Below, piece by piece: positions 1 to 7,054 of a DNA stretch of 21,482 nt. The stretch is from an uncultured Actinomyces sp. GTDB taxonomy: Bacteria > Actinomycetota > Actinomycetes > Actinomycetales > Actinomycetaceae. The DNA lies in assembly GCA_938028585.1 (NCBI GenBank), contig CALIZH010000364.1:1-21482 (forward strand). Reading direction: 5' to 3'. A model generated the notes under the pieces. The model ran no database searches, was not told where the DNA came from, and saw nothing but the letters and a program-made list of their open reading frames with translations. The position numbers and the translations under genes are program-made. The stretch's first letter is position 1. Every line of letters begins with the position of its first letter.

Positions 1-2
1 CT

Positions 3-242
3 CCTGCAGGCTTTGAGCTCCAGACCCGCCCGATCGCCTTCCAGATCCTCCAGTCCAACTCCAAGGCCGACAACCAGTACACCCTGGCGACCACGGTCAA
101 GGATGCTCCTCACAATGGTGGATTCCGCCTGCCCGTCACCGGTGCTGCCGGTGTGGGCGTGCTGATCGCAGCTGGCTCCGCACTTGTTGCTGGCGCTGGC
201 GCAATCACCATTGCGAACAAGCGTCGCAAGGAAAACGACTGA
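3..242 (+). CDS. C-terminal end of an LPXTG-anchored pilin/fimbrial subunit (5' partial)
   Basis: The reading frame is open from the left edge and ends at TGA 240-242, giving 79 residues. They end in a complete cell-wall sorting signal. LPVTG (nt 129-143) is followed by a hydrophobic stretch rich in Gly, Ala and Val, then a positively charged tail (NKRRKEND). A sortase cleaves such a motif between Thr and Gly and joins the protein either to a pilin lysine or to lipid II. The next gene is a class C, pilin-polymerising sortase, so this is most likely the major (shaft) fimbrial subunit. The visible residues before the motif would belong to the last Ig-like domain. The pilin lysine motif and E-box lie outside the window, so the shaft assignment rests on gene order. 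Confidence 0.85.
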   Translation, partial: PAGFELQTRPIAFQILQSNSKADNQYTLATTVKDAPHNGGFRLPVTGAAGVGVLIAAGSALVAGAGAITIANKRRKEND

Positions 243-262
243 TCTCTCAGTGAGATTTAGCT

Positions 263-301
263 GGGTGCGGGAAGACCCGTCGGTCTTCCCGCACCCGTTT
301 C
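263..301 (+). terminator. Strong intrinsic terminator between pilin and sortase genes
   Basis: A perfect 15-bp stem, GGGTGCGGGAAGACC (263-277) paired with 282-296, closes on a 4-nt CGTC loop and is followed by GTTTC. It starts 20 nt after the pilin stop. The short T run suggests incomplete termination. It would let the pilin be made in excess of the downstream sortase while still allowing read-through. Confidence 0.8.
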
Positions 302-309
302 TATACAAT
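302..309 (+). promoter_or_regulatory. Possible -10 element for the sortase gene
   Basis: TATACAAT lies directly after the terminator hairpin and about 40 nt before the sortase ATG. It contains two overlapping good -10 matches (TATACA and TACAAT). No convincing -35 is visible, because that position falls inside the hairpin. It could give the sortase its own weak promoter, but it may be chance. Confidence 0.25.
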
Positions 310-348
310 CAACGCAACCCCCATAACCCCCCATTTAAAAGGCGACTC

Positions 349-1380
349 ATGAGCGAGAACGAGATCCACGCAGACGACAGCCTCTCAAGTACCCAGGTTC
401 ACGAAGAGATACCTGAAACTGCGGAAGAACGTGATCAACGCATTCGCAAGGCTGGGCGCCGCCGTCGCCTCTTCACGATCCTTCCGCCCGTTCTGCTGGT
501 GCTGGGGATTCTGGTTCTGCTCTACCCCGTTATCGCGACCTATCAGAACAACCTCGAACAACAGCGCATTGCCAAGGCCTTCAGTGCTGAACAAACCAAC
601 CTTGGCCCCGATGTGCTGAAAGACGAACTTGCCCGCGCTGATGAATACAACCGTAAAGCCGCTGAAGCCCCTATTCTGGACCCCTGGTTGGAATCGCAGC
701 GCCCCAACACTCCTCAGTACAGCAACTATCTTTCGCAGCTCGATGTCAACCCCGTGATGGCAAGCGTTAAGGTCCCTTCGGCGGATATCAGCCTTCCGAT
801 CTATCACGGCACCGAAACCTCAACTCTTGAAAAAGGCGTTGGACACCTCTTTGGAACCGCGCTCCCCGTCGGTGGCGAAGGAACTCACACAGTTCTTACC
901 GGCCACTCGGGACTGGGAAGTGCAACCATGTTCGACCACCTCAACCGCGTCGAACTCGGCGACGTCTTCTACATCGAAGTCTTAGGGCGTCACCTGAAAT
1001 ACAAGGTCACCGACATCCGAACCGTTCTCCCGAACGAAACAGAGAGCCTGAACAAGGTTGCCGGAAAAGATCTCGCAACCCTGATCACCTGTACGCCCTA
1101 CGGCATCAATACTCACCGTCTTCTGGTTACCGGTGAGCGCGTTCCCATGGACGATGCGCAGGTCGCAGAAGAATCGGCCAATGTTGAGCCCGCTGTTGTT
1201 CAGACCTGGATGATTGCCGTCGTTGTCGGCATTATCGCCGTGCTCATTGCGACCGCAGTCCTATGGTTCCTCGCCCGTAAGAACCGCAAGAAGCGTGAGG
1301 CTGAGGAAGGTGCTGCAGCTGTTGTGTCCGCACGTAGCGGAAGCGGCGAAGAAGCAGAGATCAACACTCCACAACGTTGA
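349..1380 (+). CDS. srtC: Class C sortase (pilin polymerase)
   Basis: This membrane transpeptidase cuts the LPXTG motif of pilins and links subunits into covalent fimbriae outside the membrane. From ATG 349 it has 343 residues. An N-terminal transmembrane helix spans about 41-64. The catalytic triad is His186 (TGHSG), Cys248 (TLITC) and Arg257. A second transmembrane helix at about 287-309 is followed by a basic tail. The DPW at 111-113 matches the 'lid' typical of class C pilin sortases. The frame is open 55 codons further upstream, but that stretch crosses the terminator hairpin and the end of the pilin gene. ATG 349 has a weak AAAGG about 7 nt upstream and begins a normal cytoplasmic leader. 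The gene follows its probable substrate, as in Actinomyces fimbrial loci. Its 3' end overlaps the convergent sdaA by 20 nt. Confidence 0.93.
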   Translation: MSENEIHADDSLSSTQVHEEIPETAEERDQRIRKAGRRRRLFTILPPVLLVLGILVLLYPVIATYQNNLEQQRIAKAFSAEQTNLGPDVLKDELARADEYNRKAAEAPILDPWLESQRPNTPQYSNYLSQLDVNPVMASVKVPSADISLPIYHGTETSTLEKGVGHLFGTALPVGGEGTHTVLTGHSGLGSATMFDHLNRVELGDVFYIEVLGRHLKYKVTDIRTVLPNETESLNKVAGKDLATLITCTPYGINTHRLLVTGERVPMDDAQVAEESANVEPAVVQTWMIAVVVGIIAVLIATAVLWFLARKNRKKREAEEGAAAVVSARSGSGEEAEINTPQR

Positions 1381-3001
1381 CGGCCAGGCCGCCCGCTGAG
1401 GTCTCCTTGTACTTTGAGAGCATGTCGTTTCCTGTCTGACGCATTGTCTCGATCGCGACATCCAAGGACACGGTGTGGCGGCCATCGCCCCACAGGGCCA
1501 TGCGAGCAGCGTTAATTGCCTTAACAGCAGCAATCGCATTGCGCTCAATGCAGGGGATCTGAACAAGCCCGCCAACGGGATCGCAGGTCAATCCCAGAGA
1601 ATGCTCCATGGCGATCTCAGCAGCGTTCTCGACCTGCTGAGGGGTACCGCCCAGAGCCTGAGCAAGCCCTGCAGCCGCCATTGCCGAGGCCGAGCCGACC
1701 TCTCCCTGACAGCCGACCTCAGCACCGGCAATCGATGCGTTCGTCTTAATCAAAGCGCCAATCGCAGTCGCCGCTAATAAGAACTCGTGAATCGATGCGC
1801 GACGGCAACTGGCCGACTCTGACGACTCATCCAGAGGAAGCTCTGAAATCCCAGCCAAATTCGAGGGGGAGAAGTCGGGGAAACTTGCTCCGGCCTCGGG
1901 ACAAAAAGCAACGAGGTAGCCCAGCACTGCTGGGATCACGCCGGCTGCGCCATTGGTTGGTGCGGTGACGATTCTGTGGCCGGCAGCGTTTTCTTCATTC
2001 ACCGCCAGCGCGTAGAGGTTGACCCAATCCATGGCACGCAGGGGGTCTTGCATAACCCCGGCCCAGCCTCGGCGCTCACTCGCAGAAAAAGCCTTCTCGG
2101 CACGCGCGCGCAATTGTGTGGCCAAAGCGTTCGCACGACGAGGAACGTCCAGTCCACCGGGCAAAATACCGGTGGAGGAAATCCCCGCCTCAATTGCGTG
2201 GAACATCGTGTGCGCGATCTGGTCGAGATAGGCATCCAAGGCCACCTCGGAACGCGCAGAAAGTTCGTTTGCGCGGACAATCTCGGCGATGGATAGGCCT
2301 GACCGTGCGCATTGCGCCAAAAGCTGTGCGGCCGTCGAGAAGGGATAGGGCGCGGGCGTGCACATTCCCGTTGTCTCTTGTGCAGAGGCCAAGGATGCGA
2401 TCTCGGGGTGTTCAGGATCGTTATTCGTCTGGGCCATGACGAAGCCGCCACCCACCGAATAGTAGGTGCGCTCAAGGACCAAGCTCTCGCCTGCGTAAGC
2501 GGTGATTGTGAGCGCGTTGACGTGGTAGCTCAGGACCGTGCGCGGAAGAAAACGGATATCAGACTCGATATCAAAAGGAATTTCCCGGCCCCCGGCGAAA
2601 GGAAGACGGCCACTGGAAGCAATCTGGGGAATCAGGCCCTCAACTGTTTCAATGGACACGGTTTCCGGGTCATAGCCCGCTAAACCCAGCAGCACTGCAC
2701 GGTCCGTGTTGTGGCCTCGTCCGGTTGCGCCAAGGGAGCCAAAAAGGTCAATGGTTACGTGAGACAGATGTGAATAATCGGGAAGCGCACACAGCTCGGT
2801 GGAGAAGGCAAGGCCCGCGCGCATCGGACCGACCGTGTGCGATGAAGAGGGGCCAATACCGATCGAAAACATATCGAAAGCGGAGAGCGGGCGAGGGGCC
2901 TCGCTGGCGGGAACTTCACCGGCGACAATGGCTGCAGGTGTAGGGGTGCCTGCGCTGTACTGATCGGGAGAAGTGACATCAATCGACGGCTGAAGATCCA
3001 T
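1361..3001 (-). CDS. sdaA: L-serine ammonia-lyase, single-chain iron-sulfur type
   Basis: It deaminates L-serine to pyruvate and ammonia in the cytosol using a [4Fe-4S] cluster. The protein (546 residues from ATG 3001) carries the N-terminal signature SIGIGPSSSHTVGPM at about 51-65 and the GCQGEVGSA segment. The LTCDPVGG...IPCIERN segment is also present. Together these supply the three cysteines expected to bind the cluster. It ends in Cys as the very last residue, matching the 'tail-in-mouth' C-terminal cysteine of the family. It is longer than E. coli SdaA (about 454 residues). About 36 extra residues precede the LSAFDMFSIG start, and a Ser/Glu-rich insertion follows the PTNGAAGVIPAVLGY segment. 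A frame extension to 3145 has no good start or ribosome site. It lies divergent from luxS and convergent on the sortase. Confidence 0.95.
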   Translation of the reverse strand: MDLQPSIDVTSPDQYSAGTPTPAAIVAGEVPASEAPRPLSAFDMFSIGIGPSSSHTVGPMRAGLAFSTELCALPDYSHLSHVTIDLFGSLGATGRGHNTDRAVLLGLAGYDPETVSIETVEGLIPQIASSGRLPFAGGREIPFDIESDIRFLPRTVLSYHVNALTITAYAGESLVLERTYYSVGGGFVMAQTNNDPEHPEIASLASAQETTGMCTPAPYPFSTAAQLLAQCARSGLSIAEIVRANELSARSEVALDAYLDQIAHTMFHAIEAGISSTGILPGGLDVPRRANALATQLRARAEKAFSASERRGWAGVMQDPLRAMDWVNLYALAVNEENAAGHRIVTAPTNGAAGVIPAVLGYLVAFCPEAGASFPDFSPSNLAGISELPLDESSESASCRRASIHEFLLAATAIGALIKTNASIAGAEVGCQGEVGSASAMAAAGLAQALGGTPQQVENAAEIAMEHSLGLTCDPVGGLVQIPCIERNAIAAVKAINAARMALWGDGRHTVSLDVAIETMRQTGNDMLSKYKETSAGGLAVNVVEC

Positions 3002-3161
3002 GCCTCTATTGTGCCTGAAAATAACTGGAGATGAACGACGGTGATCACTCCTTTCACCTGCCGCGACGAATCGGTGTTTCCAGAGAAAAACCGACCAATG
3101 ATGGTGTTCTACGCAACGTGCGGTATCCGAGACTCGCCCGAGCACGCCATCTAAATCCCGA

Positions 3162-3167
3162 TAAACT
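3162..3167 (+). promoter_or_regulatory. Probable -10 box for leaderless luxS transcription
   Basis: TAAACT fits the actinobacterial TANNNT -10 pattern and ends 7 nt before the luxS ATG at 3175. This would place transcription initiation at or next to the A of the start codon. No purine-rich ribosome site precedes the ATG, which agrees with a leaderless messenger. The same hexamer serves as the proposed -10 of the tRNA gene in this window. No -35 is evident. Confidence 0.45.
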
Positions 3168-3174
3168 GGGTTTC

Positions 3175-3657
3175 ATGAGTGAACGTATGAATGTTGAGTC
3201 CTTTAACCTCGACCACCGCACTGTCCTTGCTCCTTACGTCCGCGTCGCAGATCGGAAGACTCTTCCCGGCGGCGACGTCCTGATCAAGTACGACGTCCGT
3301 TTTACCCAGCCCAATAAGGCTCACCTTGAGATGCCCACGGTTCACTCCATCGAGCACCTCAGCGCTGAACTGATGCGCAACCACACCGATAAGCTCATCG
3401 ATTTCGGTCCCATGGGTTGCCAGACCGGCTTCTATGCTCTCCTCCTGGGCGTTGAGACTGAGGAGTTTCTGCCCATCTTGCAGGCAACTTTCGAAGATAT
3501 CCTCAATGCCACCGAAGTTCCTGCTGCAAACGAGGTTCAGTGTGGGTGGGGTGCAAACCACTCCCTGGAAGGCGCGCAAGAAGCCGTTCGCGAGTTCCTG
3601 AATCATCGCGACAAGTGGCTGGTTGTTACCCAGGATGACGCTGCGGCAGCGGAGTAA
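3175..3657 (+). CDS. luxS: S-ribosylhomocysteine lyase (AI-2 synthase)
   Basis: LuxS splits S-ribosylhomocysteine into homocysteine and DPD, the precursor of autoinducer-2, in the activated methyl cycle. The 160-residue protein has the usual family length. It shows the metal site HSIEH (His57, Glu60, His61), the catalytic Cys82 in GPMGCQTG and the third metal ligand Cys123 in VQCGWG. ATG 3175 is chosen because homology begins at once (MNVESFNLDH). A second ATG at 3187 is also possible and would shorten the protein by four residues. The frame opens upstream to 3031 but lacks recognisable sequence there. mtnN follows 45 nt downstream, so consecutive pathway steps are encoded together. Confidence 0.97.
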   Translation: MSERMNVESFNLDHRTVLAPYVRVADRKTLPGGDVLIKYDVRFTQPNKAHLEMPTVHSIEHLSAELMRNHTDKLIDFGPMGCQTGFYALLLGVETEEFLPILQATFEDILNATEVPAANEVQCGWGANHSLEGAQEAVREFLNHRDKWLVVTQDDAAAAE

Positions 3658-3702
3658 TTATTTAGACCTGACGGCCCCCAGACACTTCTCAGAGAGGTAC
3701 TC

Positions 3703-4467
3703 ATGTCCCTGACCTTGACCCCTTCGCGTCAGCTTCCCGAGGTCGACGCCTTCATTCAGTGCGCGATGGTGATGGAAGCCCAGCCTTTCTTGGACGCTCT
3801 TGCTCCTCTTCCCGGTTCTGAGGCGGTTGAAACCCTTGTTGTGGGCGCCGATGGACATCACCAGCAGAGCTATGCCCTTGGTCTGCTTGAAGGCCACACC
3901 GTCGTCGTCATCACCTCGGGTATTGGCATTGCGAACGCGGCAGCAGCAGTGGCCCGAGGCCTGACCCTGGCTACCCCGAAGATCGTCATCGCGGGTGGTA
4001 CCGCGGGCGGTCTTGAGGGTGGAATCCAAGTGGGCGACATCGCGGGCGCGATCGCCACGATCTACAACGATGCTGACGCCACCGTCTTTGGCTACGAGCT
4101 CGGCCAGATTCCGCGTATGCCCGTCGACTACCATTCCTCGCAGCGTGCGATCGACGCGCTCGCGGGCCTCAACGATGCCCAACCGCACCACGTGCGCACT
4201 GGTCGCATCGTCACCGGCGACTCCTTCGCCTCGGAAAAGGTCGTTGCCCGTATTCGCGCAGGCTTCCCCGATGCGCTGGCTGTTGACATGGAAACCTGTG
4301 GCATGGCCCAGGTGTGCTGGTCCAACGGTGTGGATTGGATCTGCCTGCGTGCGATCTCGGATCTGACGGGAGAAGGTGCAGACGAGGACTTCCACATGAA
4401 TGGTGAGAAGGCTGCATACCACTCCTTCGAGGCCATTTGCGCCTACCTCTCGCTTTTCTGCAAGTGA
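3703..4467 (+). CDS. mtnN: 5'-methylthioadenosine/S-adenosylhomocysteine nucleosidase
   Basis: This cytosolic enzyme hydrolyses S-adenosylhomocysteine to adenine and S-ribosylhomocysteine, the LuxS substrate. It also acts on methylthioadenosine. The 254-residue chain has the nucleosidase fold signatures: VMEAQPF with acidic Glu25, a Gly-rich SGIGIANAA segment near 72-80, VDMET with Glu197 contacting the ribose, and RAISD with catalytic Asp220. It is about 20 residues longer than E. coli MtnN, mainly at the N-terminus. A good ribosome site, AGAGAGG (3691-3697), supports ATG 3703. It lies 45 nt after luxS and 9 nt before the phosphatase, so the three are probably one transcript. Confidence 0.95.
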   Translation: MSLTLTPSRQLPEVDAFIQCAMVMEAQPFLDALAPLPGSEAVETLVVGADGHHQQSYALGLLEGHTVVVITSGIGIANAAAAVARGLTLATPKIVIAGGTAGGLEGGIQVGDIAGAIATIYNDADATVFGYELGQIPRMPVDYHSSQRAIDALAGLNDAQPHHVRTGRIVTGDSFASEKVVARIRAGFPDALAVDMETCGMAQVCWSNGVDWICLRAISDLTGEGADEDFHMNGEKAAYHSFEAICAYLSLFCK

Positions 4468-4476
4468 GCTGATCCC

Positions 4477-4965
4477 GTGTCCTATCGCGTTCTTATGGTG
4501 TGTACCGGCAATATCTGCCGCTCGGTCATGGCCGAGGAAATCCTGCGTGAAGCTGTCGAACAGCGCGGGCTTGATGTTGTTGTTGATTCGGCCGGAATTA
4601 GCGATGAGGAACATGGACACGGGATCGACTCTCGTGCTGCGCGAGCGCTGCGAGAGAGAGGGTACCGAGTGCCCTCACATCGAGCCCGCCAAGTTGAGGC
4701 GGGGGAGCTTCAGCGTTGGGACCTGATTCTTGCGATGACCTCCTCTCATCTTCGCGCTCTCGAAAGGCTTGCAGGCGGGCCTGATCCGAAGATTCGCATG
4801 TTCCGTGAACTCGAAGTGAGTGGGGGAGAGGCTAGCCACCGGCGTGACCTCGATGTTCCCGACCCCTGGTACGGAGATTATTCTGATTTCGAGGCCACTC
4901 GTGAGACCATTGAGAACTGCACTCCAGCCATCATTGAGTACATCATGAGGAGCACAACTCGGTGA
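4477..4965 (+). CDS. Low-molecular-weight protein-tyrosine phosphatase
   Basis: It is a predicted cytosolic phosphatase of the arsenate-reductase-like LMW-PTP family. The 162 residues start with the P-loop C-X5-R (Cys9 to Arg15, CTGNICRS) and carry the general-acid loop DPWYGD with Asp129. In actinobacteria such enzymes reverse tyrosine phosphorylation, for example in polysaccharide export control, but the substrate cannot be read from sequence. The start is GTG 4477, which places the P-loop at the usual distance from the N-terminus. There is no strong ribosome site, so translation may be coupled to mtnN, 9 nt upstream. Its stop overlaps the GTG of the next gene (GTGA, 4962-4965). No tyrosine-kinase or capsule gene is nearby. 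Confidence 0.93.
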   Translation: MSYRVLMVCTGNICRSVMAEEILREAVEQRGLDVVVDSAGISDEEHGHGIDSRAARALRERGYRVPSHRARQVEAGELQRWDLILAMTSSHLRALERLAGGPDPKIRMFRELEVSGGEASHRRDLDVPDPWYGDYSDFEATRETIENCTPAIIEYIMRSTTR

Positions 4966-5810
4966 CGAAACGAAACAAGCGCATAGGCGCGCTTGTCGCA
5001 CTTTGCGTAGCGGCGGCCTCGGCAATCGGGATAGCCGGCTGTGCGGACACAACGCCGCAAGAGCAGCCGCAAGAAACAGCCTCTGAGGCGCCTCGCGGAA
5101 TCCCTTTGGACTACTCGGGTTTTGACCCGGAAAACATCATGTCTGATGCCGTGCTGGATGACTCGCGCGCTATGAATGATGAGCAGATTGCTGCTTTTAT
5201 CAACGAAAAAGGGGAGGGCTGCCGCGCGGGACGGGTGAACGACCAGGATGTTCCGTGTTTGAAGGACTTCAGAGCCGTCACCGAGACTTTTCCCGCTGAC
5301 GAATATTGCCAATGGGGATACCAGGGCGGCGAAGAAGAAACCGCCGCGCAAATTATTGGCCAGTCCGCACGTTCATGCGGAGTGAACCCGAAAGTTTTGT
5401 TGGTGACGCTGCAAAAAGAGCAGGGACTGATCTACGCCTCGGGTGGAATGTTTCAGTGGTTCAGCTATCCCAGCGCGATGGGATATGCCTGCCCGGATAA
5501 CTCGACCTGTGACCCGGATTATGCCGGTTTTCAGCGGCAGGTTTATTACGCCGCACGCCAGTTTGCGATCTATCGGGTGAGGCCTGAGCGTTTCCGTTTC
5601 CGTGCGGGAGAAAGGGTCGAGGCCCGCTACGGTCCTGCCGAAGAATGCGCCTCAGTTGAGATCACTCCAGCTAATCGTGCAACCGCCAGTTTGTACAACT
5701 ACACGCCCTATGTTCCCAACCAGGGGGCGCTTGCGGGGCACGGTAATGATTGCTCGGTTTATGGCAACGCGAATGTTTATGGTTATATGCGTGCTTGGTT
5801 TGCCCAATGA
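4962..5810 (+). CDS. Cysteine-rich secreted lipoprotein with a possible lysozyme-like domain
   Basis: The 282-residue product begins with a lipoprotein signal: basic MTKRNKR, a hydrophobic core, and the lipobox IAGC with lipidated Cys27. A short Gln/Glu/Thr-rich spacer leads to a compact extracellular domain (about 55-282). That domain has eight further cysteines (87, 99, 116, 139, 177, 183, 229, 264), enough for four disulfides. The segment VNPKVLLVTLQKEQGLI resembles the helix holding the catalytic Glu in lysozyme/glucosaminidase-like folds, making Glu153 a candidate. Similar actinobacterial domains are often left as hypothetical or loosely called hemagglutinin, so the enzyme role is inference. 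The GTG start overlaps the phosphatase stop, implying translational coupling. No terminator follows. Confidence 0.8.
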   Translation: MTKRNKRIGALVALCVAAASAIGIAGCADTTPQEQPQETASEAPRGIPLDYSGFDPENIMSDAVLDDSRAMNDEQIAAFINEKGEGCRAGRVNDQDVPCLKDFRAVTETFPADEYCQWGYQGGEEETAAQIIGQSARSCGVNPKVLLVTLQKEQGLIYASGGMFQWFSYPSAMGYACPDNSTCDPDYAGFQRQVYYAARQFAIYRVRPERFRFRAGERVEARYGPAEECASVEITPANRATASLYNYTPYVPNQGALAGHGNDCSVYGNANVYGYMRAWFAQ

Positions 5811-5840
5811 TGTTGAAATCCGGGCAATTGTAGGTGGTCG

Positions 5841-5849
5841 TGGTATACA
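5841..5849 (+). promoter_or_regulatory. Possible extended -10 promoter for the ROK-like gene
   Basis: TGGTATACA (5841-5849) contains TATACA preceded by the TGN of an extended -10, in the 97-nt gap after the lipoprotein gene. No -35 lies at the usual distance. The start of transcription would fall near 5856, leaving a leader of about 50 nt. Confidence 0.35.
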
Positions 5850-5907
5850 CTGAGCGCGCTGGATACGCCCGTGTCCAGGTGACGAAGAAGTTGCCAAGGG
5901 GTGCGCG

Positions 5908-6966
5908 ATGGAGCCATACGATATTCATAAGAAGACTGCTGACCCTCCGGGGCCGCCAATTCACATACCGCATTTCAAGCGCTCTGATGAGTGTGCTGTT
6001 GGAATTGCGCTCTTACCCGGAAGGATTCATGCCGTTGTCATGGATCGCTCTGGGCGTGTGCGTGAAGAGCGTGCGCGAATCGTTGTAAATAATGCGAATG
6101 CCATCCTTGCCATGATTAACACTCTTTGCAGAGAAATGGCAGAAAGCGTTCGTTCATATGGGGACATCAAGGGAATTGGCCTATCCCTCGGCGGGAAAGT
6201 GGTCGATGGTCAAAGGTGCAGTGTCGAAGAGCTGGGATGGTTGGACTTTCCTTTACTCGATTCAATCTCTGGCCAAGGCGGACTTCCGCTTTCTCTCATC
6301 AACAGTCTTGAAGGACTAGCAACCTACGAAGCCATATACGGTGTCGGACAGCGTTTGGATAATTTCCTGATCGTTCAGATCGCGGAAAATGTCTGCTACG
6401 TCGAAGTGAAGAACGGCGCAATTTGCCCTGATCCCGCTGGAGATTATCGAAGAACTGCTCACCTTCGTCTTGAGGGAAACAATGCGGTATGCGCACAGGG
6501 GCATTATGGATGTGCCAGTGTGTCCCTGGTTCCCTCAGCCATTATTGGGCAGGCACGCGCTGCCCGTATGAGCGCTGGTGATACTGATCGGCCCCGTGAT
6601 ATCGAAGAGCTGATTCGTATGGCGCAGGGCGGAGATCTGGCCTGTCGAAAGGCGGTGCTGGGCTTCGTTCGCAACCTTGCGATGTGTCTGGAGCAGCTCA
6701 GCGAAATGACCAAAATTGATCACATCGTCCTTGATGGAAGCGCGGTGCGGATTCTTTCCTCGGAGTGGGCAGTCCTCTTTGAGGATGTGCTCTTCACTGT
6801 GGGCTCTCCGGGGGAAGTGCTTCCGGTTGTGATTCGTCGTGCCAGTGAGGATTCCCGCTGGGCGTGCGGGGCTGCAGCGTATTTGTTTGAGACCTGCGAT
6901 CGTGGAAGACCAAAGGTGTCGGGAGGTGACTTAAGCGGGAGTTATGTGCCACTCATTGCGGTGTAG
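5908..6966 (+). CDS. Degenerate ROK-fold protein (no kinase motifs, no helix-turn-helix)
   Basis: The 352-residue protein has the overall layout of the ROK (repressor, ORF, kinase) family. An N-terminal ASKHA-like core starts near 28 (ECAVGIALLPGRIHAVVMD), and GIGLSLGGKVVD lies near 89-100. INSLEGLATYEAIYG is at 131-145 and the zinc-region remnant CAQGHYGC at 195-202. A C-terminal HIVLDGSAVRI lies near 272. Key kinase features are changed. The phosphate-binding DxGGT is replaced by ALLPGR. The catalytic Asp of the usual N-D pair is Ser133. The middle zinc cysteine is Gln197. ROK repressors also lack kinase residues but carry an N-terminal helix-turn-helix, and here only about 25 unstructured residues precede the core. 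It is therefore probably a sugar-sensing or scaffolding remnant. ATG 5908 has AAGGGG 6 nt upstream. Confidence 0.75.
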   Translation: MEPYDIHKKTADPPGPPIHIPHFKRSDECAVGIALLPGRIHAVVMDRSGRVREERARIVVNNANAILAMINTLCREMAESVRSYGDIKGIGLSLGGKVVDGQRCSVEELGWLDFPLLDSISGQGGLPLSLINSLEGLATYEAIYGVGQRLDNFLIVQIAENVCYVEVKNGAICPDPAGDYRRTAHLRLEGNNAVCAQGHYGCASVSLVPSAIIGQARAARMSAGDTDRPRDIEELIRMAQGGDLACRKAVLGFVRNLAMCLEQLSEMTKIDHIVLDGSAVRILSSEWAVLFEDVLFTVGSPGEVLPVVIRRASEDSRWACGAAAYLFETCDRGRPKVSGGDLSGSYVPLIAV

Positions 6967-7003
6967 CCGGCATCGATTGGAAAATACCGGTCGTTTAATG
7001 AAA

Positions 7004-7038
7004 CGGGACTGCGAGCAGCGCGCAGTCCCGTATATTTA
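7004..7038. terminator. Bidirectional intrinsic terminator
   Basis: CGGGACTGCG (7004-7013) pairs perfectly with 7021-7030 across a 7-nt loop. On the + strand it is followed by TATATTTAT. On the - strand it is followed by TTTCATT. It sits between the convergent ROK-like and phosphoribosyltransferase genes and can end both. Confidence 0.8.
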
Positions 7039-7054
7039 TGCTCGAAGTTGAGTG

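Noticed and set aside
184..348. Upstream extension of the sortase frame
   Set aside because: It overlaps the pilin 3' end and the terminator hairpin; ATG 349 gives a normal sortase N-terminus.
3002..3145. Upstream extension of the serine dehydratase frame
   Set aside because: The added residues are basic and unlike the family, and no start codon with a ribosome site supports them. An AAAGGAG on this strand near 3049-3055 is in the wrong place for any in-frame start.
3658..4620. Long - strand open frame (320 codons) opposite mtnN and the phosphatase gene
   Set aside because: It is antisense to two clearly recognised genes and its translation resembles no family; it reflects codon bias of the + strand genes.
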